Under the pieces are notes generated by a model. The model was not told where the DNA came from and did not search any database. It worked only from the letters and a program-made list of their open reading frames with translations. From positions 4,162,001-4,226,000 of the forward strand of contig NZ_CP019980.1 in assembly GCF_002982115.1 (NCBI RefSeq): DNA of 64,000 nt, written 5' to 3'. Positions 17,270 through 24,905 of the stretch are shown one piece after another. Position 1 is the first letter of the stretch. Each line of letters opens with the position of its first letter. This DNA is from Lysinibacillus sphaericus. Its GTDB lineage: Bacteria > Bacillota > Bacilli > Bacillales_A > Planococcaceae. The translations under genes and the position numbers were made by a program.

Positions 17270-17302
17270 AGTAACAGGCACCAAAACAATTCAGAATTTT
17301 CA
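17270..17302. repeat. GTGCC short dispersed repeat, copy 2
   Basis: Reads GTAACAGGCACC, then AAAACAATTCAGAATTTT; same orientation as copy 1, about 1.57 kb away on the other side of the beta-helix gene. Confidence 0.55.
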
Positions 17303-17312
17303 CTAGCACAAT

Positions 17313-17343
17313 AAAAAACGCCCATACCTATGTATGGACGTTT
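17313..17343 (-). terminator. Terminator after the ABC importer ATPase gene
   Basis: AAACGCCCATA pairs with TATGGACGTTT (one mismatch) and is followed by a T-run on the minus strand, just past the ATPase stop. Confidence 0.75.
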
Positions 17344-17348
17344 AATCA

Positions 17349-18143
17349 TTAACCTAGCAATGCACGGTCAGAATTCATTTTTTCACCGCGAATGCGTTCG
17401 AATTCAGCCATTAAATCAGGAATTGTCAGTTCATGTTTGCGATCCTCGCCGACCTCCAAGATAATCTGACCTTTATCCATCATAATAAGACGGTTTCCTA
17501 AATCCAATGCTTGTTGCATATTGTGCGTGACCATTAGCGTCGTAAGATTGTCCTTTTCAACTAAATGCTTCGTAATACGCGTAATAAGCTCAGCACGCGA
17601 AGGGTCAAGCGCTGCGGTATGCTCATCTAGCAATAGAATGGATGGCTTCGTAAACGTAGCCATTAACAGTGATAATGCCTGACGCTCACCGCCCGAAAGC
17701 AAGCCAACCTTTGCGGATAAGCGACTTTCTAAGTTTAACCCTAGCATTTCTAATGATTCCTTAAAAAATTGTCGACGTTTCTTATCAACGCCAATACGTA
17801 GGCCGCGACTTTTGTTTCTTGAATACGCAAGTGCTAAGTTTTCTTCAATCGTCATAGTCGGTGCTGTTCCCGCCATTGGGTCCTGAAACACGCGACCAAT
17901 GAAATGAGACCGTTTATATTCTGGCAAACTTGTGACATTATTACCGTCTATTAATACGGAACCAAAGTCTGGTGTTAACGCACCAGAAATCATATTCATC
18001 ATCGTAGATTTACCCGCACCATTACTGCCGATAATTGTAACAAAATCGCCTGGTTTTAAATGTAAGTTTATTTCAGCAAGTGCAATTTTCTCATCGGGTG
18101 TACCTTCATTAAAAATTTTATTAATGCCGTCTAATTTAAGCAA
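17349..18143 (-). CDS. ABC importer ATP-binding protein (DUF534/TrpXYZ-type system)
   Basis: The 264-residue ATPase has the Walker A GSNGAGKST, Q-loop VFQDPMAGTAPTMTIEEN, signature LLSGGERQALSL, Walker B ILLLDEHTAALDP and H-loop MVTHNM. The HTAALDP form is typical of the ATPases paired with DUF534 substrate-binding proteins. The TTG start follows GGGAGG by 8 bases and overlaps the permease stop by 8 bases, so the genes are translationally coupled. Transported solute is not proven; related systems in streptococci take up tryptophan. Confidence 0.85.
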   Translation of the reverse strand: MLKLDGINKIFNEGTPDEKIALAEINLHLKPGDFVTIIGSNGAGKSTMMNMISGALTPDFGSVLIDGNNVTSLPEYKRSHFIGRVFQDPMAGTAPTMTIEENLALAYSRNKSRGLRIGVDKKRRQFFKESLEMLGLNLESRLSAKVGLLSGGERQALSLLMATFTKPSILLLDEHTAALDPSRAELITRITKHLVEKDNLTTLMVTHNMQQALDLGNRLIMMDKGQIILEVGEDRKHELTIPDLMAEFERIRGEKMNSDRALLG

Positions 18144-19164
18144 GGCCTTTTCCTCCCTGCTCTACCGTTTTCACTTGCGAACGTTCTGCTGCCCGTTTTG
18201 CTTTGCGCTTTCGCTCTTTGTTTTTTTCAACAAACTGAGGAACGACAAGCGCTAAAATAACAATAATAGCCGTAATGAGTTTCATATCACCTGAATCAAG
18301 GAAATCGACGCGCAATGCTAACGCTAAAATAATGCGGTAAATAATAGCACCAGCGATTACAGCCAATGTAGTACGCATAATTGTTTTTGTACCAAAGATG
18401 GCTTCCCCTATAATAACCGAAGCAAGACCGATAACAATCATACCGATCCCCATACTAACATCCGAAAACTTCGAATATTGTGCGATTAAAGCTCCAGAAA
18501 ATGCGACAAGTGCATTCGAAAGACCAAGACCAAGAATAATAAGCGTATCTGTATTCGCAGAGAAACTACGAATCATACGTTTATTATCACCTGTTGCTCG
18601 AATAGCTAGCCCGACTTCTGTTTTTAAGAACCAGTCCGCAATAAATTTAATTAAAATCGTGATGAGTAAAACTACAATCAACGTACCCCAAGTTGACGGT
18701 ACTTGCTGAATGCCGATGCTTTTTAATACGTTATTTAATGCCGCATCGATACCTAAATTACTCCAAAATGTTTGAAACTTTGAAAACAAGGTTTCAGAGT
18801 TTAATAATGGAATATTCGGACGACCTATCGTATTTTCTGCAGTTAACCCCATGATGCGTAAGTTAAGCGAATACAAGGCAATCATCATTAAAATCCCTGA
18901 TAATAGCGGATTAATCTTCCCTTTTGTGTGAAGAATTCCTGTCATACATCCTGCAATAAATCCAGCAACAATTGCCACTAAAGTCGCTAAGATTGGGTGG
19001 TAGCCAAGCAGAATCATTGTTGCTGCCGTAGCCGCCCCTGTTACAAAGCTTCCATCAACCGTTAAATCCGGAAAGTCTAACACACGGAATGTTAAGTAAA
19101 CACCGAGTGCCATAATTGCATAGATGATTCCTTGCTCCACTGAGCCAAATATTGCTGTAAACAT
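18136..19164 (-). CDS. ABC importer permease (DUF534/TrpXYZ-type system)
   Basis: The 342-residue membrane protein has about eight or nine helices and resembles branched-chain-type (LivH-like) permeases: AIMALGVYLTFRVLDFPDLTVDGSFVTGAA at the N-terminus is typical of permeases that pair with DUF534 binding proteins, and VGLAIRATGDNKRMIRSF is the ATPase-contact loop. The C-terminus is basic (EKNKERKRKAKRAAERSQ). AGGAGATG precedes the ATG. It lies between the binding-protein gene and the ATPase gene. Confidence 0.85.
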   Translation of the reverse strand: MFTAIFGSVEQGIIYAIMALGVYLTFRVLDFPDLTVDGSFVTGAATAATMILLGYHPILATLVAIVAGFIAGCMTGILHTKGKINPLLSGILMMIALYSLNLRIMGLTAENTIGRPNIPLLNSETLFSKFQTFWSNLGIDAALNNVLKSIGIQQVPSTWGTLIVVLLITILIKFIADWFLKTEVGLAIRATGDNKRMIRSFSANTDTLIILGLGLSNALVAFSGALIAQYSKFSDVSMGIGMIVIGLASVIIGEAIFGTKTIMRTTLAVIAGAIIYRIILALALRVDFLDSGDMKLITAIIVILALVVPQFVEKNKERKRKAKRAAERSQVKTVEQGGKGLA

Positions 19165-19336
19165 TGTTGAATCATCTCCTAAAAATTATCGTATCAATTA
19201 TACCGAGCCGTCATTGCGCCAAGATGTTATCTAGCTTGTTCAAAAGCTTCTCTTAAAATCTGTAAAATTTACTTGGAACTCAAATCTCTTATTGATAAAC
19301 GTAAAGATTGTCTGCTTGAACAAGTTAAAATGAAGA

Positions 19337-19364
19337 GAAAGCGGGGATAGTTCTCCCCCGCTTC
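19337..19364 (-). other. Hairpin between binding-protein and permease genes
   Basis: AAGCGGGG pairs with CCCCGCTT with a 9-base loop, in the 226-bp gap between the binding-protein stop and the permease start. Without a long T-run it is better read as an mRNA 3' stabiliser or weak terminator that would keep the binding protein more abundant than the membrane subunits. Confidence 0.6.
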
Positions 19365-19390
19365 AGCTCAAATGTAACATGACATATGCA

Positions 19391-20413
19391 TTATTTTTCT
19401 AAAAGCTCTGCGCCCCAAGAATCTTTAATTTCAATCCCTAATTCATCAGCAACTTTTTTGTTCACTACTAATTTTAAGTTTTGTGGATATTGAGCTGGTG
19501 TATCAGCAGGTGTTGCTTCACCTTTTAAGATTTTGACAGCCATTTGACCAGCTTCATAGCCGATATCATAGTACTCAAAGCCGTATGCAGCTAAGCCACC
19601 ACGTTCTACAGAATCAAGCTCACCAACAATAAGCGGTAATTTATTTGCTTTTGCTACATCAATAACAGATTCTAATGCAGAAACAACTGTATTATCCGTA
19701 ATAATATAAAAAGCCTCTACTTTACCAATTAACGATTCAGCCGCTTGTTTAACATCCGCTGAAGTTGCAGCTGAAGCCTCTTTTACTTCAAGACCTTGTT
19801 CAGCCATCACTTTTTTCACTTCTGTTACTTGTGCTACTGAATTTTGCTCACCAGCATTGTAAACCATACCGACGTTTTTAGCGCCAAGTTCTTTTAATAA
19901 TGCTACCGTTTTAGAAATCGTATCAGGATGTAAATCAATTGTTCCCGTTACATTTTTCCCTGGTTTGTCCATCGAATCAATTAACTGCGCGCCCACTGCA
20001 TCTGTCACAGAAGTAAAGATAATTGGAATATCGCCCGTTGCCGTAGCTGCTGCTTGTGCAGAAGGTGTAGAGTTAGCAAAAATTAAATCTACGTTTGCAC
20101 TTACTAGGTTATTGGCAATTGTTGTATTTAAGCTGTTATCACCTTGTGCAATTTGTGCATCATATTCCACTTTTAAGCCCGAATCCTCAATCGCTTTTTT
20201 GAACCCTTCTGTTGCAGCATTTAAAGATGGATGCTCTACAATTTGAGTAATCCCGATTTTATATGTTTTTTGATCTACACTACCGCTCTCACTTGCACTA
20301 TTTTTTTCGTCACCTTTTGCATCTGATGAACTAGAACTACCGCTACCACAAGCAGCAAGCAATAATAATAATCCAAATAATAGGAACGAAAGCTGTTTCA
20401 TATTGCGCTTCAC
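19391..20413 (-). CDS. ABC importer substrate-binding lipoprotein (DUF534 family)
   Basis: The 340-residue protein is a lipoprotein: a basic start, hydrophobic helix and the lipobox LLAACGSG. A DUF534 domain follows (YKIGITQIVEHPSLNAATEGFKKA, then IFANSTPSAQAAATATGDIPIIFTSVTDAVGAQL and MDKPGKNVTGTIDLHPDTISKTV). This family includes the tryptophan-binding TrpX of streptococci, but also members with other ligands. The GTG start at 20413 lies 8 bases after GGGGGG. It is first in the three-gene operon. A 25-bp inverted repeat lies about 35 bases upstream. Confidence 0.87.
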   Translation of the reverse strand: MKRNMKQLSFLLFGLLLLLAACGSGSSSSSDAKGDEKNSASESGSVDQKTYKIGITQIVEHPSLNAATEGFKKAIEDSGLKVEYDAQIAQGDNSLNTTIANNLVSANVDLIFANSTPSAQAAATATGDIPIIFTSVTDAVGAQLIDSMDKPGKNVTGTIDLHPDTISKTVALLKELGAKNVGMVYNAGEQNSVAQVTEVKKVMAEQGLEVKEASAATSADVKQAAESLIGKVEAFYIITDNTVVSALESVIDVAKANKLPLIVGELDSVERGGLAAYGFEYYDIGYEAGQMAVKILKGEATPADTPAQYPQNLKLVVNKKVADELGIEIKDSWGAELLEK

Positions 20414-20446
20414 AAATAATCCCCCCGACTAATACTCTATTATCTA

Positions 20447-20472
20447 TCACACTTCACTCGAGCAAAGTGTGA
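20447..20472. promoter_or_regulatory. Inverted repeat upstream of the ABC importer operon
   Basis: TCACACTT and AAGTGTGA form perfect 8-bp arms with a 10-base spacer, about 35 bases before the binding-protein start. It could be an operator or an mRNA hairpin. No T-box or other riboswitch is visible here. Confidence 0.4.
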
Positions 20473-20705
20473 ATGTATCGCTATATTATCGTTATTATCG
20501 CTATTCGTCAACAACATTATGAATGTTCTGACTTTTAAATTTGACAAAATATTTTACTTTTTCACTTAATTTGTCGCTTTAAACCGCTAAACTACTACAT
20601 TTCTTAATTTATAATTCTTTTGTAATATAATAATAATTGTATGGCAATTTTTCGAAAGTTAAAGGTTGCCTTCATAATCCAAAAATCGATAAGAGCATAA
20701 TAGAA

Positions 20706-20876
20706 TTTGGGACAAAAGAGAAAAGCGTTAAATTGACCGCAGTCAATCTAACGCTTTTTTACTATATCGTTGATGTCCACTTCGGATGGTGCTTTCCGGG
20801 GGCACACCGTAAGCAGCAAGAATGCGAGGTGTCCTCATCTTGCATTGAGTGCACGTCTTGCCTTCACTGCGCCATT
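20706..20876. repeat. Partial MITE-like element (copy D)
   Basis: Starts TTGGGACAAAAGAGAAAA, followed by the hairpin GCGTTAAATTGA/TCAATCTAACGC with A and T tracts, then a GC-rich block (CACTTCGGATGGTGCTTTCC and beyond) that has diverged from copies A and C. The far end with the AT-rich arm and inverted terminus is missing. The hairpin probably terminates the minus-strand gene ending at 20880. Confidence 0.65.
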
Positions 20877-20879
20877 TAA

Positions 20880-21395
20880 TTAACTACTTACAGATTCAAT
20901 AGTAGCAAAAATTCGCGAGTAAACATCTTGAATATTCTGTTTCTTTTCCAACTTATATCTCCATGTATGTTCTTTAATTTTCTCATCAGTTCCTAAATCG
21001 AGAAACCCTGTTGCGAAATTAGCAGGGTCAACATCAATAATATCATCATACTGAACACCTTCATTGACAAATGGTACATGTACTTTAGTCGATTGCATAA
21101 AAAATGTAGGAATTTTTAACGACCTATAAGCAGCTACATATTGGTCATCATCTGCTTCATGTAAAAATTCTTTCATAATCATAATGGCATCTAGCTCTTT
21201 AGATAGGGATTCCGTATTATTTTTTAACTTCTCAAAAGTAATATCTTGAAAATCTATATTTTCTTCCCTTACTTCTGGAATCGCCCCAATTACCCCAATT
21301 TTTAAATCCCGCCCTTGGTAAATGCCAAATTCTGTATTGTTACACCCAACGAGACAGATTAAAACCCAGATAAGCAAAGATGCAATTTTCTTCAA
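20880..21395 (-). CDS. Putative lipoprotein, unknown function
   Basis: A 171-residue product begins MKKIASLLIWVLICLVGCNN, a clear lipoprotein signal with lipobox LVGC. The mature part opens with a LKIGVIGAIPEVREENIDF strand and has features of an alpha/beta fold (DAIMIMKEFLHEAD, IPTFFMQSTKVHVPF), loosely like a binding-protein lobe. I do not recognise the family. It lies 46 bases after a second exported-protein gene on the same strand, so the two may form an operon. Confidence 0.65.
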   Translation of the reverse strand: MKKIASLLIWVLICLVGCNNTEFGIYQGRDLKIGVIGAIPEVREENIDFQDITFEKLKNNTESLSKELDAIMIMKEFLHEADDDQYVAAYRSLKIPTFFMQSTKVHVPFVNEGVQYDDIIDVDPANFATGFLDLGTDEKIKEHTWRYKLEKKQNIQDVYSRIFATIESVSS

Positions 21396-21441
21396 ACGAC
21401 ATCCCTCCAGTTACGGATAATATCATTTTACTTTATCCTAT

Positions 21442-22113
21442 CTAATAACCTAACACATCCCGTTTTGTCCTTAAGATTGTTAACGATGCATAATAATTAC
21501 TAGTTAAGGCAACTGAATAAGTAGCACTAAAAACTGTAGTGACTCCAGCAGTGCCTGTATGTGTAGTTGATGTAGATTCATAAAAGTTTCCATTCACTGT
21601 ATAATAAAAGTGACCATTGTATAATTCAACTACTATTGTACCATCGAAAGAAATTGGATTTGCTCGAAACTCTTGAAGAAGTGGCTTCGTATTTGTATCT
21701 ATATATTGCGCACCACCACGGCACACATTCACATACACAAGAAGAGTTGGTTTATAGGATCTATTTGGAATTATTACTGGTGTACTTGTAGCTAACCATC
21801 CACAAGACGGATTTGATGTAACAGACCTTGCTATTGGCTTAGCTTGTGCTAAACTATCTGACATTGCCTGGTAAGCTTCGTCTAAAGAAACACCTTTTAT
21901 TTCTGCATAATGTTCAGCTACTTGTTCATCGGTTAGTTCTATCGTAAATTCTTCACCTGAGTTTAAGATTGCATCCAACTCTTCCTCACTCATATTTTTC
22001 CCATCTAATATTTTAATTATGTTTGAATTAGTTTCATCATTAGCCTTTACATCCGAATCAACTAATGGAAAAAAAATCAAAAGAAATAGTGTGAGTTTAA
22101 GTATCCTCATCAT
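21442..22113 (-). CDS. Secreted protein, unknown function
   Basis: The 223-residue product has an N-terminal signal peptide (MRILKLTLFLLIFFPLVDSDVKA). An acidic helical region follows (about residues 30-75, MSEEELDAILNSGEEFTIEL). The C-terminal half is rich in T, Y, N and S with a beta-rich look (GTIVVELYNGHFYYTVNGNFYES) and has two Cys (PSCGW, NVCRGG) that could form a disulfide. The ATG at 22113 is chosen over GTG 22122 because AGGGG sits 8 bases before it. No family is recognised; possibly co-transcribed with the lipoprotein at 20880. Confidence 0.6.
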   Translation of the reverse strand: MMRILKLTLFLLIFFPLVDSDVKANDETNSNIIKILDGKNMSEEELDAILNSGEEFTIELTDEQVAEHYAEIKGVSLDEAYQAMSDSLAQAKPIARSVTSNPSCGWLATSTPVIIPNRSYKPTLLVYVNVCRGGAQYIDTNTKPLLQEFRANPISFDGTIVVELYNGHFYYTVNGNFYESTSTTHTGTAGVTTVFSATYSVALTSNYYASLTILRTKRDVLGY

Positions 22114-22398
22114 GCTTTGCACCCCTTTTTCCTTTTCAAATTCAACTTTAATTTATTAAGTCATCTGAAATGGTTGCTATAGCAAATTTAAATATACTCG
22201 AGTTAATTTAATTTTATCGAAAACAGTACCGACATTTCAACCGACATTTTTTCTGTCGGTACACCCGTTCTTTATCCTTAAAAACAGGAAATTTTTACAT
22301 CCCACACAAAAGATGAAATACTACGAATATTCGTGCTATATCTATTTTTCATAGAGCTATTTACAAACCCGCACCATTACTGATATGATTGCTCTTGC

Positions 22399-22440
22399 TC
22401 TACGTGGTTCGTAACCATCCCACGAAAAAAAACTAAGGAG
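22399..22440 (+). promoter_or_regulatory. preQ1-I riboswitch controlling the queT-like gene
   Basis: The segment reads CTACGTGGTTCGTAACCATC, then CCACG, an A-rich stretch AAAAAAAACTAAGGAG. The P1 stem (CGTGG/CCACG), a preQ1-binding loop and an A-rich 3' tail that pairs back to form an H-type pseudoknot match the preQ1-I class. The AAGGAG at its 3' end is the SD of the next gene, so ligand binding should block translation. Confidence 0.85.
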
Positions 22441-22448
22441 AAATGAAT

Positions 22449-22931
22449 ATGAAAGTGAAATTTTTAGCAGCAAGTGGCATTATTGCCGCGCTCTATATTG
22501 CTGTTACAATGCTCGTCGCACCATTTGGTTTTACAGAGGTGCAATTCCGCGTATCGGAAATTTTTAATCATTTAGTTGCCTTTAACCCTCGCTTTGCCGT
22601 TGGGATTATTATGGGTGTGTTTATTTCAAATCTATTTTCACCACTTGGTGCCTATGATTTAGTGTTTGGCGTTGGACAGACAATGATTACGCTTGGCTTG
22701 TTAATTGTGATTTGTAAATTTGTCCAAAATATATGGGCGCGTTTAATCATAAACACATTTTTATTTACATCCACAATGTTTATCATTGCCTTCGAGCTGA
22801 ACTTAGCATTAGAATTACCATTCCTGTGGACATGGTTAACTGTCGCAGCTGGTGAATTTGTTGTATTAGCAGTCGGTGCACCGATTATGTATATGCTCAA
22901 CAAGCGCCTAAATTTCAAAAATATGATTTAA
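22449..22931 (+). CDS. queT: QueT-family queuosine-precursor transporter (ECF S component)
   Basis: The 160-residue protein has five or six helices and belongs to the QueT (DUF988) family: AASGIIAALYIAVTMLVAPFG, VQFRVSEIFNHLVAFNPRFAVGIIMGVFISNLFSPLGAYD, and VGQTMITLGL are typical. QueT proteins import queuosine precursors as substrate-binding components of ECF transporters. A preQ1-I riboswitch directly upstream supports this strongly. The start at 22449 is chosen because the SD AAGGAG is only 2 bases from the ATG at 22443 but 8 from the second. A terminator follows. Confidence 0.9.
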   Translation: MKVKFLAASGIIAALYIAVTMLVAPFGFTEVQFRVSEIFNHLVAFNPRFAVGIIMGVFISNLFSPLGAYDLVFGVGQTMITLGLLIVICKFVQNIWARLIINTFLFTSTMFIIAFELNLALELPFLWTWLTVAAGEFVVLAVGAPIMYMLNKRLNFKNMI

Positions 22932-22932
22932 T

Positions 22933-22962
22933 AGACGAGTCTTTTCGATTCGTCTTTTTTTT
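22933..22962 (+). terminator. Terminator after queT
   Basis: AGACGA pairs with TCGTCT, extended by a partial inner pairing, and is followed by eight Ts. Confidence 0.75.
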
Positions 22963-23069
22963 ACTTTCGGGCGCACTCCCCCTGCTTCTCCTCTTACAAT
23001 TAAGGCTACAAAAGTATTTTTTCTTTTTCTTGACACTATTCTGAAAATATATTAAAATTTTTCAATAAT

Positions 23070-23290
23070 AAATGTGTAGAAGAAGAGGAGTAGCAAGCAA
23101 TCGTACTTTTAGAGAGCTGATGGTTGGTGCAAATCAGTAGTATGGACTTGTGAATGGACTTCGGAGCAGCCTTACTAAAATAAGGTCGAACTAACTCCCC
23201 GTTACAGGAGTACAAGCGCGCATTTTTGCGAATAAAGGTGGCACCACGGTTACTCGTCCTTTTTATAGAGGATTGGAGTGACCTTTTTTT
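23070..23290 (+). promoter_or_regulatory. T-box leader, tryptophan specifier, upstream of trpB
   Basis: The leader contains the T-box sequence AAGGTGGCACCACGG at 23235-23249 and a specifier region GTGAATGGACTTCGGAGC, in which TGG (23155-23157) would be the Trp codon read by uncharged tRNA-Trp. The terminator form is a stem from about 23248 to 23281 (GGTTACTC/GAGTGACC) followed by seven Ts. Low charged tRNA-Trp should therefore raise trpB transcription. Confidence 0.88.
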
Positions 23291-23323
23291 ATGGAAAATT
23301 TAGAATAGAGGAGTCGAGAACAG

Positions 23324-24499
23324 ATGGGTACAGCAGTAGAGCAAAAAGGATATTTTGGTGAATTTGGAGGCAGCTTCGTTCCTGAAGAGCTTCAAAATGT
23401 ATTAAATATTTTAGATGAGAACTTCCAAAAATATAAAGATGATGAAGCGTTTAATCAAGAACTAGACTATTATTTCCGTGAATATATTGGCCGAAAATCG
23501 CCACTGTATTTTGCAGAAAATTTAACGAAGCAACTTGGCGGCGCTAAAATTTATTTAAAGCGTGAAGATTTAAATCATACTGGTTCACATAAAATCAATA
23601 ATGTACTAGGTCAAATTTTACTTGCAAAACGCATGGGCGCTAATCGTGTTATTGCTGAGACGGGCGCAGGTCAACACGGTGTTGCAACAGCAACTGCTTG
23701 CGCTATGTTTGGCATGGATTGCACAGTCTACATGGGACTAGAAGATACAAAACGACAAGCATTAAATGTATTCCGTATGGAGTTATTAGGTGCTAAAGTT
23801 GTTGCCGTTGATAAAGGCCAAGGTCGTCTGAAAGATGCCGTAGACGAAGCATTTGCTGATTTAGTAGAAAACTATGAAACAACTTTCTATTTATTAGGCT
23901 CTGCAGTAGGACCGCATCCATTCCCTTCAATGGTGAAACATTTCCAATCAGTGATTAGCCGTGAGAGTCGTGAGCAAATTTTAGAAAAAGAAGGCAAACT
24001 CCCTACAGCAGTTCTTGCATGTGTCGGTGGCGGTAGTAATGCAATCGGTGCATTTGCAGAATATATCGATGATGAAGGCGTTCGTTTAATCGGTATCGAA
24101 CCAGAAAAAGCAGCAACATTAAATGAAGGTACTCCTGGTGAATTGCATGGTTTTAAATGTTTAGTATTGCAAGATGCACAAGGTAATCCATTACCAACAT
24201 ATTCAATTGCAGCTGGTCTTGACTACCCTGGGGCTGGCCCTGAACATAGTTATTTAAAAACAATTGGCCGCGCTGAATATGTAATCGTATCAAATGACGA
24301 AGTGCTAGAAGCATTCCAAGTACTTTCAAAAGTGGAGGGAATTATCCCTGCGCTAGAGAGCTCGCATGCTGTAGCACATGCTATAAAATTAGCACCAACA
24401 CTATCACCTGACGAAAGTATTATTATTAATATCTCAGGTCGTGGAGATAAAGACGTTGAACAAGTATTCAATATGTTAAAAAATAAAGCTACACTATAA
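23324..24499 (+). CDS. trpB: Tryptophan synthase beta chain TrpB
   Basis: TrpB joins indole and serine to make tryptophan. The 391-residue protein is of the TrpB1 type that works with Trp[13 protein letters not shown] at the N-terminus, the PLP Lys in HTGSHKINN (Lys90), [13 protein letters not shown], the phosphate loop [10 protein letters not shown], and [16 protein letters not shown]-like segment (here [17 protein letters not shown]). It stands alone under its own Trp T-box, with no trpA or other trp gene nearby, which suggests either a split trp pathway or an indole-salvage copy. The ATG follows AGAGGAGTC. Confidence 0.93.
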   Translation: MGTAVEQKGYFGEFGGSFVPEELQNVLNILDENFQKYKDDEAFNQELDYYFREYIGRKSPLYFAENLTKQLGGAKIYLKREDLNHTGSHKINNVLGQILLAKRMGANRVIAETGAGQHGVATATACAMFGMDCTVYMGLEDTKRQALNVFRMELLGAKVVAVDKGQGRLKDAVDEAFADLVENYETTFYLLGSAVGPHPFPSMVKHFQSVISRESREQILEKEGKLPTAVLACVGGGSNAIGAFAEYIDDEGVRLIGIEPEKAATLNEGTPGELHGFKCLVLQDAQGNPLPTYSIAAGLDYPGAGPEHSYLKTIGRAEYVIVSNDEVLEAFQVLSKVEGIIPALESSHAVAHAIKLAPTLSPDESIIINISGRGDKDVEQVFNMLKNKATL

Positions 24500-24579
24500 A
24501 TTACTTTTTTTACATTCAGATGCGTTCCGCGGGCACATGGCAAGCCACAACTCGTATCATATCGATAAAAAAGACAAAG

Positions 24580-24897
24580 CAGGCTTGGACAAAAGAGAAA
24601 AGGTGTTAGATTGATGGCAGTCAATCTAACACCTTTTTTTGCTGCGCCGTTGTTGTCCGCTTCGGCGGTGCGTTCCGCTCAGCACAGTAAGCTGCAACCC
24701 TCGCTAATGCGCGGAATGACAGCGTCTTACGGTGTGTGCGTTCTAAGCAGGAGTCACCGCCCTCGCTACCAACAACTAGTGAACACTTCTAATTTTTTAT
24801 TTTTGCAAAAGCAAGAATGGCTAAGTTCCCATAATAGCAAAAATTTACGAACACCTTTCCTCTGTTCCTTAATTTTTTTTAGTTATGTCCTAGCCTC
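24580..24897. repeat. MITE-like dispersed element, copy C (318 bp)
   Basis: Left end CAGGCTTGGACAAAA and right end TTATGTCCTAGCCTC are inverted repeats. From left: hairpin GTGTTAGATTGA/TCAATCTAACAC with A and T tracts, GC-rich block including TTGTTGTCCGCTTCGGCGG and GCAGGAGTCACCGCC, CTACCAACAACTAGT, then the AT-rich arm. It fills the gap between trpB and the convergent acyl-CoA ligase gene and very likely supplies both terminators. Confidence 0.75.
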
Positions 24898-24905
24898 TTT
24901 TCCTA

